From contig NZ_JADEWI010000016.1 of the NCBI RefSeq assembly GCF_015207705.1, forward strand, positions 53,042-117,041: a stretch of DNA of 64,000 nucleotides, read 5' to 3'. The DNA is from Nostoc sp. LEGE 06077 (GTDB lineage: Bacteria > Cyanobacteriota > Cyanobacteriia > Cyanobacteriales > Nostocaceae). A model generated the notes under the pieces. That model was given only the letters and a program-made list of their open reading frames with translations. It was not told the DNA's origin and searched no databases. The position numbers and the translations under genes are program-made. Shown here one piece after another: positions 57,234 to 64,000 of this stretch (position 1 is its first letter; the number at the start of each line of letters is the position of its first letter).

Positions 57234-58109
57234 TTACCAGTTACGCCAACCGCCTTTGACTGGTAGTTCACCAGAAATTTTCGACTCGTGAGTTTGCAAT
57301 AAAGTTTGATATTCTTGACTACTAGCCCAACGGTCAATTTCTCTGGCGCGTAACACTGGAACAGGATGACTTAATTGGGCTGTGCGGGCGGCTTTGACCA
57401 TTTCACCCAATTCTGTTTTACTAATATCATCGTAAGCACGGGCTTGGTCAACAAAAGCATCAAGATTGAGTTTGGGTGCGAGTGTGGGTGAACCGCCTGC
57501 AAGTTTCATCAGCACAGACATGACAACTTTCGGATTTTGAGTAGCTAACAAAGCGGCGCGATCGCAGGTAAACTCAGCACAGCGTACCCATTCTAAAAGT
57601 TGTGTTTGAATAGCTTGAGCTAGGAAATTCCCGACATTTGGCACAATTGCCGCAGCTAAGATTAATAAATTGACAGGGGTTAAGTAAACACTGTGGTCGC
57701 ATTTCAGATGCCCCAATTCATGGGCAATTACAGCCTGAATTTCTTCTGGTGTGAGAATATCTATCAAAGAAGTATGTAACACTACAAAAGGCTGCTTACC
57801 GCGCATCGCAAAAGTGTAGGCATTAGGAGCCGGATGTTGCCGCACATATAATTGGGGTGGCTCAATATCTAAAGTTTTGCAAGCTTCTAGTAATAATTTA
57901 TGTAAATCAGGCAGTTGATTTTCACTGACTAAAACACTAGAGGCAATATTTTCTACATAAAAAACTTGCTCCGCCATTGGCCCCAACCAATTTCGCACCA
58001 TCAAATCAATACCTGGTATCTGTTTGAGAGCTTTGGTAGATTCTAAATCTAAGGGATGACGAAAGGAGTCAGCTTTTAAACCAATCAGCGGGGTTTTAAT
58101 AAAAGACAT
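57234..58109 (-). CDS. M48-family metalloprotease (HtpX-like)
   Basis: The 291-residue protein contains the zinc motif HELGH in IQAVIAHELGHLKCDHSVYL, with the third ligand Glu probably in VRCAEFTCDRAALLA, and one or two hydrophobic segments (VNLLILAAAIVPNVGNFLAQ). This fits the Ste24/HtpX-type M48 proteases that act on membrane proteins. It lacks the pair of N-terminal helices of HtpX and is therefore a shorter cyanobacterial form. It is transcribed in the same direction as DUF4351, but with a 48-bp gap. Confidence 0.88.
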   Translation of the reverse strand: MSFIKTPLIGLKADSFRHPLDLESTKALKQIPGIDLMVRNWLGPMAEQVFYVENIASSVLVSENQLPDLHKLLLEACKTLDIEPPQLYVRQHPAPNAYTFAMRGKQPFVVLHTSLIDILTPEEIQAVIAHELGHLKCDHSVYLTPVNLLILAAAIVPNVGNFLAQAIQTQLLEWVRCAEFTCDRAALLATQNPKVVMSVLMKLAGGSPTLAPKLNLDAFVDQARAYDDISKTELGEMVKAARTAQLSHPVPVLRAREIDRWASSQEYQTLLQTHESKISGELPVKGGWRNW

Positions 58110-58154
58110 GATGTGGCAAGTTGAAAAAATGAGGTGTTGCAGAATAACTTATTG

Positions 58155-59261
58155 TCATTCTACCAAACTAGAAATTTGTTCAGGTGCTACCAAATTTTTT
58201 TGGAGTTGCTGAATAAATTCCTGTTGGGAAAAATCACCTGAATTGTTGGTTATTAACCAATTTTTCAGGGGTGTATGCCAAAATTTATGGTAAATAATCA
58301 CTCCTTTTACATTCAAAATAGCTGATAAGTAGCTAAAGGAAGAGTGGCTCATTACAAGTACGTTTGCTGATGACATTCTTTGAATAGTCTCTATGGGATC
58401 AGCGTTAATAAACTTTTCTAAATTAGGTATGACATCAAATTCTGCCAACTGAGTTGATTTAGGGTCAACAACAACACTACTTTTTAACATACTATGTTGA
58501 TTTGGCGTAACTGTAAAAGATTGTGTAGGCAATTCAGTATGTAATTCAAACACATAATCAAGTTTCAGTTGATCCAAAATCGCGCTGATTTTTTGAGCTA
58601 CGGAAATATAATATTTATTAGACAGCATTCTGTGAGAAGCAACAAACAATAAATCTCCTCTTCTCACATGGATGGCAATGCGAATAACTGGTGATTTCTG
58701 TAAAGAGAAAGGAGAGATATCCTTTACACACTGTAAAGTTTCTGGATAAGTATCTGTAATTTGATAGGGAAGCAAAACTTTAGCCAAGATGAAAGTTTTG
58801 CTTTTAACTGCCTTTCTTCTCAGTTGTTCAAAAGTTAATAAATCCAGATTTTTGATATATTCAGTTCTGTAATCAACTGGTAAGTCTCTATCAGAAGAAA
58901 TTTTAAATATTTTGTTATATTCATTAACAATATCTTGATTTGTATTATTTTGCTCAAGAGCAACTAACCCTTGATAGTTTAATTTAGTTAATGGTGAATG
59001 AATATATGGCACCTTAAGAAATCTGGCGGCAGCATAAATACTATATATTCTTTGAATTTGCGCTCCCGCACCATCTGTGAATTTATCATTGGCATAAGTT
59101 AATCCTAGCAAATTACTGTTAGGAGAAATCCCCATAACTTGCCAATAAAACCTAACTGTATTATTAACTAACTGAGTTATTTTAAATTTAATTATTTTAA
59201 TTAAGTCACGCATTAAAGCAGGTGCAAATGATTCCGTCATCATCTTGATGGGCTTAAGCAT
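58155..59261 (-). CDS. Putative fucosyltransferase-like (HxRRGD) glycosyltransferase
   Basis: The 368-residue protein contains RIAIHVRRGDLLFVASHRML, the HxRRGD-type donor motif of alpha-1,2/alpha-1,6 and O-fucosyltransferases (GT11/GT23/GT65 clan), and a C-terminal MSSANVLVMSHSSFSYLSAI, similar to the conserved second motif of that clan. GDP-fucose or a similar sugar is the inferred donor. The N-terminal 80 residues have no recognised domain. It may modify surface glycans. Codon use is AT-rich, and neighbours are unrelated, which is compatible with later acquisition. Confidence 0.65.
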   Translation of the reverse strand: MLKPIKMMTESFAPALMRDLIKIIKFKITQLVNNTVRFYWQVMGISPNSNLLGLTYANDKFTDGAGAQIQRIYSIYAAARFLKVPYIHSPLTKLNYQGLVALEQNNTNQDIVNEYNKIFKISSDRDLPVDYRTEYIKNLDLLTFEQLRRKAVKSKTFILAKVLLPYQITDTYPETLQCVKDISPFSLQKSPVIRIAIHVRRGDLLFVASHRMLSNKYYISVAQKISAILDQLKLDYVFELHTELPTQSFTVTPNQHSMLKSSVVVDPKSTQLAEFDVIPNLEKFINADPIETIQRMSSANVLVMSHSSFSYLSAILNVKGVIIYHKFWHTPLKNWLITNNSGDFSQQEFIQQLQKNLVAPEQISSLVE

Positions 59262-59380
59262 TTTTTCTTACCTTTTTTAAAGTGACTGAATAAAAAAAAA
59301 GAATTTAGACAGCTTAATTCAAGCTAACTTGTATATTTTTGCCGGCAAATAAGCAAACACTCCTCATTATAACGATTAAG

Positions 59381-59403
59381 TTAGGTGGGCATTGCCCACC
59401 TAA
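59381..59403 (-). terminator. 10-bp hairpin after murA
   Basis: TTAGGTGGGC and GCCCACCTAA flank an ATT loop, starting 3 bp after the murA stop. It is another form of the GGTGGGCA repeat family and probably the terminator of murA. Confidence 0.75.
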
Positions 59404-59406
59404 TTA

Positions 59407-60780
59407 CTAAGTTGAAATTGTTACTGGCGGGGTACTGCCATTGGATGTCACCCCTGGTGTTACAACTTCCTGCACGCGCTTGATTTTAGCTCCCAATTGC
59501 AGCAACTTGAGATCAAGGCGATCATAGCCGCGATCGAGGTGGTGCAATCCTTGAAAGGTAGTTTGTCCTTCAGCCGCTAGTCCGGCTAAGACTAGGGCTG
59601 CTGATGCACGCAAGTCTGTACCGATTACAGGCGCACCTGACAACATCGGGACTCCTCGGACAAAGGCCGCATTACCTTTAACGCGAATATCTGCTCCCAA
59701 GCGATTTAGCTCAGAAGCATGGCGCAAGCGATTTTCAAACACAGATTCGTTAATGATGCTGTCACCTTCAGCCAAGGTAAGCAATGCCATAAACGGTGCT
59801 TGCATATCTGTGGGGAAACCAGGATGGGGCATGGTTTCAATATATGTGGCCTTGAGCGTTTCCGCTGGTAGCAGACGCAAGCAATCTGGGCCTTCCTCAA
59901 TGATGGGTACACCGATTTCTCGGAGTTTGGCAATCACGGGAATTAAATGGTCTGGTACAACTGGGGATAGTAAGATTTCCGAACGAGTAATCGCACCAGC
60001 TACCAAAAAGGTTCCGGTTTCAATGCGATCGGGGATAATGCTGTAGTCAACAGAATGCAATTGGGGAACCCCCACAATTGTAATTATGCTAGTACCAGCA
60101 CCATGAATTTTGGCTCCCATTGCGTTACAGAAATTCGCCAAATCAGCAACTTCTGGCTCACGGGCAGCATTTTCGATAATGGTTTCACCATCAGCCAGGG
60201 TGGCGGCCATCATCAACGTTTCCGTTGCTCCCACGCTGGGAGTGTCGAGATAAATTTTGGCACCTTTTAATCTGCCACCACCGGGAACATAGGCATTACA
60301 AATGCCATGTTCAATCTGCACTTCGGCTCCCATTGCTTGCAGTCCCCGGACGTGCAGATCAACTGGTCTAGCACCAATTGCACAGCCCCCAGGTAAGGGC
60401 ATTTGCGCTACCCCTAGCCTTGCCAGGATGGAACCAATGGCAAAAAAGCTGGCGCGTAGTTGAGTAACGAGTTCGTAGGGAGCTTTAGATGTAGTAATGT
60501 TGCTGGCATTAATATCTAAAATGTCGCCTTGGTGTGAGACGCGTACACCCAAGGCTGATAAAACTTGTCCCATTTTTTCCACATCCGCCAACAAGGGAAC
60601 ATTACGGATGTGACAATCTCCAGAACAAAGCAATGCTCCAGCCATGATTACCAGTGCTGAATTTTTTGCTCCGCTAATTTTTACATGACCATGCAAAGGA
60701 TGCCCGCCCCAAATTTGCAAGACTGAGGAGTCTGCTTGAGGTGCAAGCTTGGCATCTGGTAAGCTGGTAGAAGGATTGAT
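59407..60780 (-). CDS. murA: UDP-N-acetylglucosamine 1-carboxyvinyltransferase, apparent ATC start
   Basis: MurA makes enolpyruvyl-UDP-GlcNAc, the first committed step of peptidoglycan. Recognisable blocks include [37 protein letters not shown], the loop with the catalytic Cys in [19 protein letters not shown] and [17 protein letters not shown]. The first ATG/GTG/TTG-type codon in frame is TTG 60720, without a ribosome-binding site. Reading 20 codons further gives [20 protein letters not shown], which matches the N-terminus MNPSTSL... that I recall from Nostoc. The initiator position is ATC (60780-60778), exactly 7 nt after a perfect GGAGG. I therefore extend the gene to 60780. Confidence 0.9.
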   Translation of the reverse strand: MNPSTSLPDAKLAPQADSSVLQIWGGHPLHGHVKISGAKNSALVIMAGALLCSGDCHIRNVPLLADVEKMGQVLSALGVRVSHQGDILDINASNITTSKAPYELVTQLRASFFAIGSILARLGVAQMPLPGGCAIGARPVDLHVRGLQAMGAEVQIEHGICNAYVPGGGRLKGAKIYLDTPSVGATETLMMAATLADGETIIENAAREPEVADLANFCNAMGAKIHGAGTSIITIVGVPQLHSVDYSIIPDRIETGTFLVAGAITRSEILLSPVVPDHLIPVIAKLREIGVPIIEEGPDCLRLLPAETLKATYIETMPHPGFPTDMQAPFMALLTLAEGDSIINESVFENRLRHASELNRLGADIRVKGNAAFVRGVPMLSGAPVIGTDLRASAALVLAGLAAEGQTTFQGLHHLDRGYDRLDLKLLQLGAKIKRVQEVVTPGVTSNGSTPPVTIST

Positions 60781-60792
60781 AAGCCTACCTCC

Positions 60793-61127
60793 AAAAATAA
60801 TACGTAGTTTTCAAGGGTTGAAGTTGGTTTTGATTCTACAGTAAAGATTTAATTTGTCTACATCTTGTATTAATCAATATATTTTTTAGCTAGTGAACTG
60901 AGGGCTGAAATAACCATAGTTTAGTCTAAGGTGAATTGGGAAATTACGCTCAGTTGCGATCGCCATACTCCCTAGATACTGTACTTTGGTTTGGGCAAAA
61001 TCTAACCACCCATCATAGTTCCCAATCTTCGCTGTGGAATATCTATGACACAGAATATTTGGCTATTACTTGACAAAAATAAACAATTGCGTAATAATTG
61101 GAACTTGTCGATATAAAATCGATGCCA
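60793..61127. other. Spacer between murA and tRNA-Leu
   Basis: This 335-bp region holds the promoters of murA and of the tRNA and one HIP1-like site, but no coding frame or repeat that I can name. Confidence 0.45.
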
Positions 61128-61209
61128 GCGGAACTGGCGGAATTGGCAGACGCGCTAGATTCAGGTTCTAGTGCCGCAAGGCTTCCGGGTTCAAGTCCCG
61201 GGTTCCGCA
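61128..61209 (+). tRNA. tRNA-Leu (CAG)
   Basis: The sequence starts GCGGAACTGGCGGAATTGGC and folds as a class II tRNA: acceptor GCGGAAC/GTTCCGC, anticodon stem CTAGA/TCTAG with loop TTCAGGT (anticodon CAG), variable arm TGCCGCAAGGCT and T-arm with GTTCAAGTC. The discriminator is A at 61209; CCA is not encoded. Confidence 0.96.
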
Positions 61210-61221
61210 TTCAAAGTAAAA

Positions 61222-61245
61222 AGTGCTGAGTGCTGAGTGCTGAGT
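61222..61245. repeat. Heptamer array (AGTGCTG)
   Basis: AGTGCTGAGTGCTGAGTGCT followed by GAGT is three units of AGTGCTG, located 13 bp after the tRNA gene. Confidence 0.85.
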
Positions 61246-61283
61246 AACATCAAAACTTATCACTACTAGCCAATAATTAATCA

Positions 61284-62066
61284 ATGCTAACTAGTTTACA
61301 AAATTCTCTCGTTAAGCAAATTCGCAAGCTGCACTCTACTAAAGAGCGCCACAAGCAGGAATTATTTTTGCTAGAAGGGACGCATTTGTTAGAAGAAGCT
61401 TGTGCGGTAAATTATCCCTTAGAAACGGTGTGTTGTACACCAGATTGGCAAGCCAATCACAGCGTATTGTGGCAAGAAGTGTGTAGTCGGTGCGATCGCG
61501 CCGAAATTGTCAGTGAGGAAGTTTTAGGAGCGATCGCAACTACAATACAACCAGATGGAGTAGTCGCCACAGCCAGACGTAGCGAATCTGTAAATCAATT
61601 ACCCTTTACGGGGATTGTTTTAGCCTTAGAAACCATCCAAGACCCTGGAAATTTAGGCACAATTATCCGTACAGCAGCGGCGGCGGGTGCAACGGGGTTA
61701 TGGTTGAGTGACGATAGTGTAGATTTAGATAATCCCAAGGTGCTACGTGCTAGTGCTGGACAATGGTTTCGCTTAAATATGGCAGTGAGCGAAGATTTAG
61801 CTGCAACAGTCCAACAAAGTCAGCAGGCGGGAATGCAGGTAATAGCGACTTTGCCGACAGCAAAATTAACTTATTGGGAAATTGACTGGCGCAAACCCAG
61901 TTTAATTTTATTGGGGAATGAAGGCGCAGGTTTATCAGCCGACTTAGCCAAGATGGCAGATAAACAAGTGAATATTCCCCTGAGTCCCGGAGTAGAGTCA
62001 TTGAATGTGGCGATCTCAGCTGCTTTAATGTTGTATGAAGCTCGGCGACAAATAACAGCTGGCTAG
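61284..62066 (+). CDS. SpoU/TrmH-family RNA 2'-O-methyltransferase
   Basis: The 260-residue protein has an N-terminal substrate-binding domain (SLVKQIRKLHSTKERHKQEL, LFLLEGTHLLEEA) and the SpoU knotted methyltransferase domain with motif 1 ALETIQDPGNLGTIIRTAAA, motif 2 ILLGNEGAGLSADL and motif 3 NIPLSPGVESLNVAISAALM. It methylates a ribose in rRNA or tRNA, using S-adenosylmethionine. The domain order fits the RlmB/TsnR-like group; the exact target nucleotide cannot be told. It lies just after tRNA-Leu and may be cotranscribed with it, but this is not shown. Confidence 0.9.
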   Translation: MLTSLQNSLVKQIRKLHSTKERHKQELFLLEGTHLLEEACAVNYPLETVCCTPDWQANHSVLWQEVCSRCDRAEIVSEEVLGAIATTIQPDGVVATARRSESVNQLPFTGIVLALETIQDPGNLGTIIRTAAAAGATGLWLSDDSVDLDNPKVLRASAGQWFRLNMAVSEDLAATVQQSQQAGMQVIATLPTAKLTYWEIDWRKPSLILLGNEGAGLSADLAKMADKQVNIPLSPGVESLNVAISAALMLYEARRQITAG

Positions 62067-62073
62067 ACAAGTA

Positions 62074-62307
62074 TCACTTTGTCTTTTCTTGCAAATATTG
62101 TTCAATATCAGCAACGGCATCCTCAAAAGCCGCTAAATCAATATTGCCCAACTCATCAACTAATTCGGCATCAGTTATTTCCTCAGCCTGTGTCTCTTCA
62201 TCCTCAGCCAGATTTTCGTCGTTTAACATACCTTCCAATTGATTGAGAGATTGTTCCAACTCCTGTTCAGCGGTGCGGCGCTGTTGATGATCATTTTGCT
62301 CCATCAT
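62074..62307 (-). CDS. Small acidic protein of unknown function
   Basis: The 77-residue protein is acidic and helical (QNDHQQRRTAEQELEQSLNQ, TDAELVDELGNIDLAAFEDA). It has no recognised domain, signal peptide or membrane helix. I recall similar short proteins in Nostoc near this methyltransferase, but no function. ATG codons at 62307 and 62304 are both possible. It converges on the methyltransferase gene with 7 bp between their stops. Confidence 0.6.
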   Translation of the reverse strand: MMEQNDHQQRRTAEQELEQSLNQLEGMLNDENLAEDEETQAEEITDAELVDELGNIDLAAFEDAVADIEQYLQEKTK

Positions 62308-62496
62308 ACTGGCTGAAAAATATCGATTTACTAACTTTAGGTTTAAATTGCAGTTCCCACAAATTTCTATTTTGCATATATAAAAGCTTGATGGCTATCT
62401 GCTGTATCAACTTTACACATTTATAGCTTACGGATGAATACGAACAATCAAAGCAGGCGATCGCATTATATTGCTGGAATAGATGACACAATAGTT

Positions 62497-62701
62497 TAAC
62501 GTGAGTTCGACGAATTAAAAAAACCCCTCTCCAAACCTCTCCCCTGCAAGGAGAGAGGCTTCTAAACCTTTATTTTTCGTCGATATTTCAAGATATTTAA
62601 GCCCCTCTCCGCGTCGGAGCGAAAAGTTTGCGCGTCCGGGTTTCCCGGCGCAAAACTTTTCAAGACAGAGGGGTTGGGGAGAGGTCATCGAACTCACGTT
62701 A
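62497..62701. mobile_element. 205-bp non-autonomous element with TAACGTGAGTTCGA ends
   Basis: TAACGTGAGTTCGA at 62497-62510 and its exact reverse complement at 62688-62701 bound the element. Inside are CCCCTCTCC/GGAGAGG arms and a hairpin (GAAAAGTTTGCGC / GCGCAAAACTTTTC). No transposase is encoded; the 60-codon frame in it is not a gene. It fills much of the 530-bp spacer 62308-62837. Confidence 0.75.
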
Positions 62702-62807
62702 GTTTACAGAGGATTTTTTCAACGATAGCGATCGCCTTCAGAACTCCATCATTCCGCCTCATAACACGAAACTTTGAGTAAAAAGAGTGGGCGATCGCTT
62801 TCAGAAC

Positions 62808-62972
62808 CTCATCATTCCACTTCAGAACAAGAAACTTCTAGGTTGAAACAAGAACGTTCTCACTTGAAACAGAAACATTCTCACTTAGAACCGGAAGTTT
62901 CTCACTTGAAACAAGAATGTTCTCACTGAAAACAGGAACGTTCTTATTTGAAACAAGAATATTCTTGTTTGG
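62808..62972. repeat. 21-bp tandem repeats overlapping the TPR gene end
   Basis: Degenerate 21-bp units of the type GTTCTCACTTGAAACAAGAA run through the last 45 codons of the TPR gene and about 30 bp past its stop codon. In the protein they give seven-residue units such as NVSVSSE. Confidence 0.7.
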
Positions 62973-63968
62973 AACGTGAAAAGCTGAGGTTAGGCGATCG
63001 CGCAAATATGCTAAATTTTTACGCACAGTAACAGTATTGGGATGATTTACCCCTAATTTTCGCTCACAAATATCTAAAGCTTGGATAAATAAGGGTTCAG
63101 CTTCGCTATATTTTCCCTGAGATTTGTATAAACTTGCTAGGTTGTTGAGGCTGTTGGCGACATCAGGATGATTTTCTCCCAGAAGTTTGCACCTCAATGC
63201 TAAGGCTTGATGGAATAGAGGTCTCGCTTCCCAGTATTTTCCTTGAGAATAGTAAAGATGAGCTAGGTTGTTGAGGCTGGTGGCGATATCAGGATGATCT
63301 TCCCCCAGAAGTTTGCGCCTCAATGCCAAGGCTTGGCGGTATAGAGGTTCAGCTTCACTGTATCTGCCTTGAGATTCGTATAAACTTGCTAGGTTGTTGA
63401 GGCTGGTGGCGACATCAGGATGATCTTCCCCTAGGAGTTTGCGCCTCAGTGCCAAAGCTTGAACGAACAAAGGTTCGGCTTCGCTGTATCTATCTTGGGA
63501 TTCGTGGAGTACGGCTAAATTGTTGAGGCTAAGTGCGACATCGGGATGTTCTTCACCCAGGAGTTTACGCCTCAGTGCCAAAGCTTGAATGTACAAAGGT
63601 TCGGCTTCGCTGTATCTGCCTTGGGATTTGTAGAGTAATGCTAAATTGTTGAGGCTAAGCGCGACATCGGGATGTTCTTCACCCAGGAGTTTGCGCCTTA
63701 GTGCCAAAGCTTGAATGTACAAAGGTTCGGCTTCGCTGTATCTGCCTTGGGAATTGTAGAGTAATGCTAAATTGTTGAGGCTGGTGGCTAAGTCCTTATC
63801 TAAACCTAATTCTTTTTGCAATTCTACAGCTTTGCTTAAATACTTAATGCCTAATTCTTGCTCTTTTTTATAATAGAGTTGTTGGGAAATAACTGAGAGT
63901 TGCGTTGAAATTCTGATCCCTGTGGTTTTTGATGTAATTTTTATGCTGCCATCAAGTAGAAGTTCCAT
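62838..63968 (-). CDS. Kinesin-light-chain-like TPR protein, possibly 5'-partial
   Basis: The 376-residue frame contains six 42-residue TPR units (SLNNLALLYxSQGRYSEAEP, LYIQALALRRKLLGEEHPDVA) between residues about 60 and 310. This is the kinesin-light-chain/NB-ARC-associated TPR subtype, a protein-interaction scaffold. The DNA is an almost identical 126-bp tandem array, a sign of recent expansion. A tail of about 45 residues is made of heptapeptides encoded by 21-bp repeats. ATG 63968 is the first start, but the frame stays open to the window edge, so the protein may continue upstream with another domain (for example a nucleotide-binding or protease domain). Confidence 0.8.
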   Translation of the reverse strand: MELLLDGSIKITSKTTGIRISTQLSVISQQLYYKKEQELGIKYLSKAVELQKELGLDKDLATSLNNLALLYNSQGRYSEAEPLYIQALALRRKLLGEEHPDVALSLNNLALLYKSQGRYSEAEPLYIQALALRRKLLGEEHPDVALSLNNLAVLHESQDRYSEAEPLFVQALALRRKLLGEDHPDVATSLNNLASLYESQGRYSEAEPLYRQALALRRKLLGEDHPDIATSLNNLAHLYYSQGKYWEARPLFHQALALRCKLLGENHPDVANSLNNLASLYKSQGKYSEAEPLFIQALDICERKLGVNHPNTVTVRKNLAYLRDRLTSAFHVPNKNILVSNKNVPVFSENILVSSEKLPVLSENVSVSSENVLVST

Positions 63969-64000
63969 AATCCAGCAGCAGTCAACATTAAATGATCGTC

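Noticed and set aside
62291..62491. 66-codon minus frame upstream of the small acidic gene
   Set aside because: It overlaps the acidic gene's start region and has no recognisable sequence.
62515..62697. 60-codon minus frame
   Set aside because: It lies entirely inside the 205-bp element and is made of CCCCTCTCC-type repeat DNA.

Overview
The window is chromosomal DNA of a filamentous, Nostoc/Anabaena-type (Nostocales) cyanobacterium. The evidence is the dense scatter of HIP1 octamers (GCGATCGC), photosystem genes (psaM, psb34), the 5-carbon tetrapyrrole gene hemL, heptanucleotide tandem repeats of the kind Nostoc genomes carry, and a gene mix (pentapeptide-repeat kinase, PAS kinases, DUF2811/DUF3134/DUF4351 proteins) typical of the group. 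No phage, CRISPR array, rRNA operon or large integrative element is visible. Most of the window is ordinary core genome.

Layout. 0-9.8 kb: a CPP1-like J-domain membrane protein, an OmpR-type regulator, DUF2811, hisIE, a ChaB-family protein, hemL, a Ser/Thr kinase with pentapeptide repeats, an FHA protein and recA, which has a LexA-like box upstream. 10-15.7 kb: a Rpn/DUF2887-type protein, xseA-xseB (exonuclease VII), a sucrose-phosphatase-like HAD protein overlapping ruvA by 4 bp, a beta-phosphoglucomutase-like HAD protein and nagB. 15.8-24.2 kb: small unknown genes, a His-rich lipoprotein, an ethylene-receptor-like histidine kinase whose first membrane helix is out of frame across a T9 tract, a REC-PAS-kinase hybrid and a MATE exporter. 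24.2-32.4 kb: DUF3134, psaM, an FGGY sugar kinase, a TerB-like acidic protein, a compact seven-gene Mrp cation/proton antiporter operon, a secreted Cys-paired protein and psb34. 32.4-43.1 kb: a Uma2-type nuclease, N-acylglucosamine 2-epimerase, and a surface-polysaccharide-like group (three GT4 glycosyltransferases, a PIG-L deacetylase, a secreted NHL beta-propeller). 43-55 kb: HdeD-like protein, a coiled-coil protein, a beta-helix surface protein with an RTX-like tail, a LysR/SDR divergent pair, a small protein with a clamp-binding-like motif, an MscS channel, a MITE-truncated DUF4351 remnant, ahcY, and small genes with a PKD remnant. 55-64 kb: tRNA-Leu(CAA), a lactate/glycolate oxidase family enzyme, DUF4351, an M48 protease, an HxRRGD glycosyltransferase, murA (apparent ATC start), tRNA-Leu(CAG), a SpoU-type methyltransferase and a kinesin-light-chain-like TPR protein that may continue past the window edge.

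The intergenic DNA is rich in repeats: a roughly 115-bp TA-flanked MITE family (three copies), a 205-bp element with TAACGTGAGTTCGA ends, a GGTGGGCAAT hairpin family, and several heptamer arrays. The observations most worth following are (1) the T9 frameshift in the ethylene-receptor-like sensor, (2) a shared LexA-box/-10 module in front of two small unknown genes, one encoding a QLSLSF sliding-clamp-type motif, (3) the non-ATG start of murA, and (4) the MITE that appears to have decapitated a DUF4351 gene. Everything was read by eye; no database search was possible, and start codons were chosen from ribosome-binding sites and remembered family N-termini.
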